Assembly: GCA_051649085.1 (NCBI GenBank)
Contig: JBOFGK010000037.1
Span: forward strand, 1-33,405
Direction of reading: 5' to 3'
Length of the DNA stretch: 33,405 bases
Origin: JBOFGK01 sp051649085
GTDB lineage: Bacteria > Bacillota_I > Bacilli_A > UBA3375
Part shown: positions 32,832 to 33,405 of the stretch, piece after piece
Layout: each line of letters opens with the position of its first letter
Numbering within the stretch: position 1 is the first letter of the stretch
Program-made: the position numbers and the translations under genes
Notes under the pieces: model-generated
The model's database searches: none
The model's input: the letters and a program-made list of their open reading frames with translations, nothing else
What the model was told of the DNA's origin: nothing

Positions 32832-33244
32832 AAAAGATATTTACAATAATATTGCTCGTATCATTCATTTTTTTGGTAGCAATTAAAATATATAAAGAGA
32901 TGACTAAGTTCATTCTTAATGATATACCGGAAATTGCCTTGAATGAAACATATGTTAATGAGATGATGAATAAACGTTTGACAATTGAATCTGTTTTGTA
33001 TAAAACCGATTATCCACTTGATGGAAAAGATTATGTCGAGTTTAAATTTAAAGATAATATTTATCAAGATTATATAATTGTTGGTTTAGATAATAATAAA
33101 TTACAATTTGATGAGGTTTTTGAACTAGCATATGATGGATATATTTTACAAGAAACATGTTCTACAAAATGCATTGAATATGACAAATATGTTGCTCTCA
33201 ATTATAATACATATAAACCTTTATTCATCCTTAAAATAAAATAG
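32828..33244 (+). CDS. Small membrane-anchored or secreted protein, unknown
   Basis: This 138-aa protein has an N-terminal hydrophobic segment (about 4-20; uncleaved anchor or signal peptide) and a soluble remainder with two nearby cysteines (ETCSTKC) that could form a disulphide. No family is recognised. The start at 32828 is chosen for the GGGGGAA Shine-Dalgarno site; a TTG 18 nt upstream overlaps it. The leader AAGCTTGCAATGGGGGAAAC before ATGAAAAAG resembles the leader of the 7-TM gene at 23457 (AAGCTGATTAATGGGGGAAGC). Confidence 0.65.
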   Translation: MKKIFTIILLVSFIFLVAIKIYKEMTKFILNDIPEIALNETYVNEMMNKRLTIESVLYKTDYPLDGKDYVEFKFKDNIYQDYIIVGLDNNKLQFDEVFELAYDGYILQETCSTKCIEYDKYVALNYNTYKPLFILKIK

Positions 33245-33301
33245 TTATAAAGAGTGTAGTAGAAGGAGTGAACCGAACCCTATAAAGTAGAATTTTAAAT
33301 A

Positions 33302-33338
33302 AAAGAGCCGAATATCATTAGTTTGATATTTGGCTTTT
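33302..33338 (+). terminator. Terminator-like hairpin before the right-edge ORF
   Basis: AGCCGAATATCA (33306-33317) pairs with TGATATTTGGCT (33324-33335) with one G-U pair and a 6-nt loop; A-rich before, TTTTG after. It could end the preceding gene or protect an IS transposase gene from outside transcription. Confidence 0.8.
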
Positions 33339-33363
33339 GTTATAATAATACTAAGGAGACTAT

Positions 33364-33405
33364 ATGTCAAAGATTTTATTCAGCCAAGAAGCTATTACTA
33401 TGCTA
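33364..33405 (+). CDS. 5' end of a probable IS3-type transposase orfA (cut by window)
   Basis: Only 14 residues are visible, MSKILFSQEAITML, after AAGGAG. They resemble the start of helix-turn-helix orfA proteins of IS3-family elements common in Firmicutes. A TATAAT lies at 33341. The call rests on a short peptide and the island context, so it is tentative. Confidence 0.4.
   Translation, partial: MSKILFSQEAITML

Noticed and set aside
1..33405. Use of the Mycoplasma genetic code
   Set aside because: TGA terminates several well-defined genes (for example addA and the 206-aa ATPase) and Trp is encoded by TGG.

Overview
The window is very AT-rich, with dense Shine-Dalgarno (AAGGAGG-type) starts, sigma-A-like promoters (TTGACA/TATAAT) and a firmicute gene repertoire (mutL-miaA, HU, addBA, guaC, a trehalose PTS). 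TGA is a stop codon and TGG encodes Trp, so the Mycoplasma/Spiroplasma code is ruled out. It most likely comes from a low-GC member of the Bacillota or a code-11 Mollicutes relative (for example Erysipelotrichia-, Culicoidibacter- or Acholeplasma-like). The sequence alone does not fix the genus. No tRNA, rRNA or CRISPR array was seen.

Layout. (1) 1-2.5 kb: 3' part of mutL, then miaA, overlapping by 1 nt. (2) 2.6-6.5 kb: one giant, very acidic, tail-anchored protein of 1300 aa built of three repeat families (5, 14 and 7 residues). (3) 6.6-8.8 kb: three tandem monocistronic lipoprotein paralogues, each ending in an FMN-binding-type DAVTGAT/DAITGAT motif. They share near-identical promoters and two share their 3' flanks; decayed gene fragments lie between them. 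(4) 9.0-16.9 kb: HU, then an apparent operon addB-addA-guaC-HAD phosphatase, mostly with 1-nt TAATG overlaps. (5) 16.9-18.7 kb: an ABC-F protein of Uup type. (6) 18.8-22.9 kb: a trehalose module with PTS IIBC, trehalose-6-phosphate hydrolase, a LacI-type TreR and a dyad operator at the PTS transcription start.

(7) 23-33 kb: an accessory island of three different ABC transporters (a lactococcin-972-group-like ATPase plus 7-TM protein, a fused ATPase-FtsX/MacB-like protein, and an ABC-2 ATPase with two permeases). They are interleaved with small secreted or membrane proteins of unknown function and a Nudix hydrolase. The island has been assembled by duplication and decay: two copies of a terminator-promoter-leader cassette (26.3 and 30.2 kb), a third copy of its hairpin at 23.0 kb, a chimeric pseudogene joining pieces of two neighbouring genes (27.1-27.3 kb), and the start of a probable IS3-type orfA at the right edge.

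The most unusual elements are the acidic repeat protein, the flavoprotein-like lipoprotein triplet, and the self-similar bacteriocin/antimicrobial-peptide-type transporter island with its putative leader peptide and Shine-Dalgarno-sequestering hairpin.
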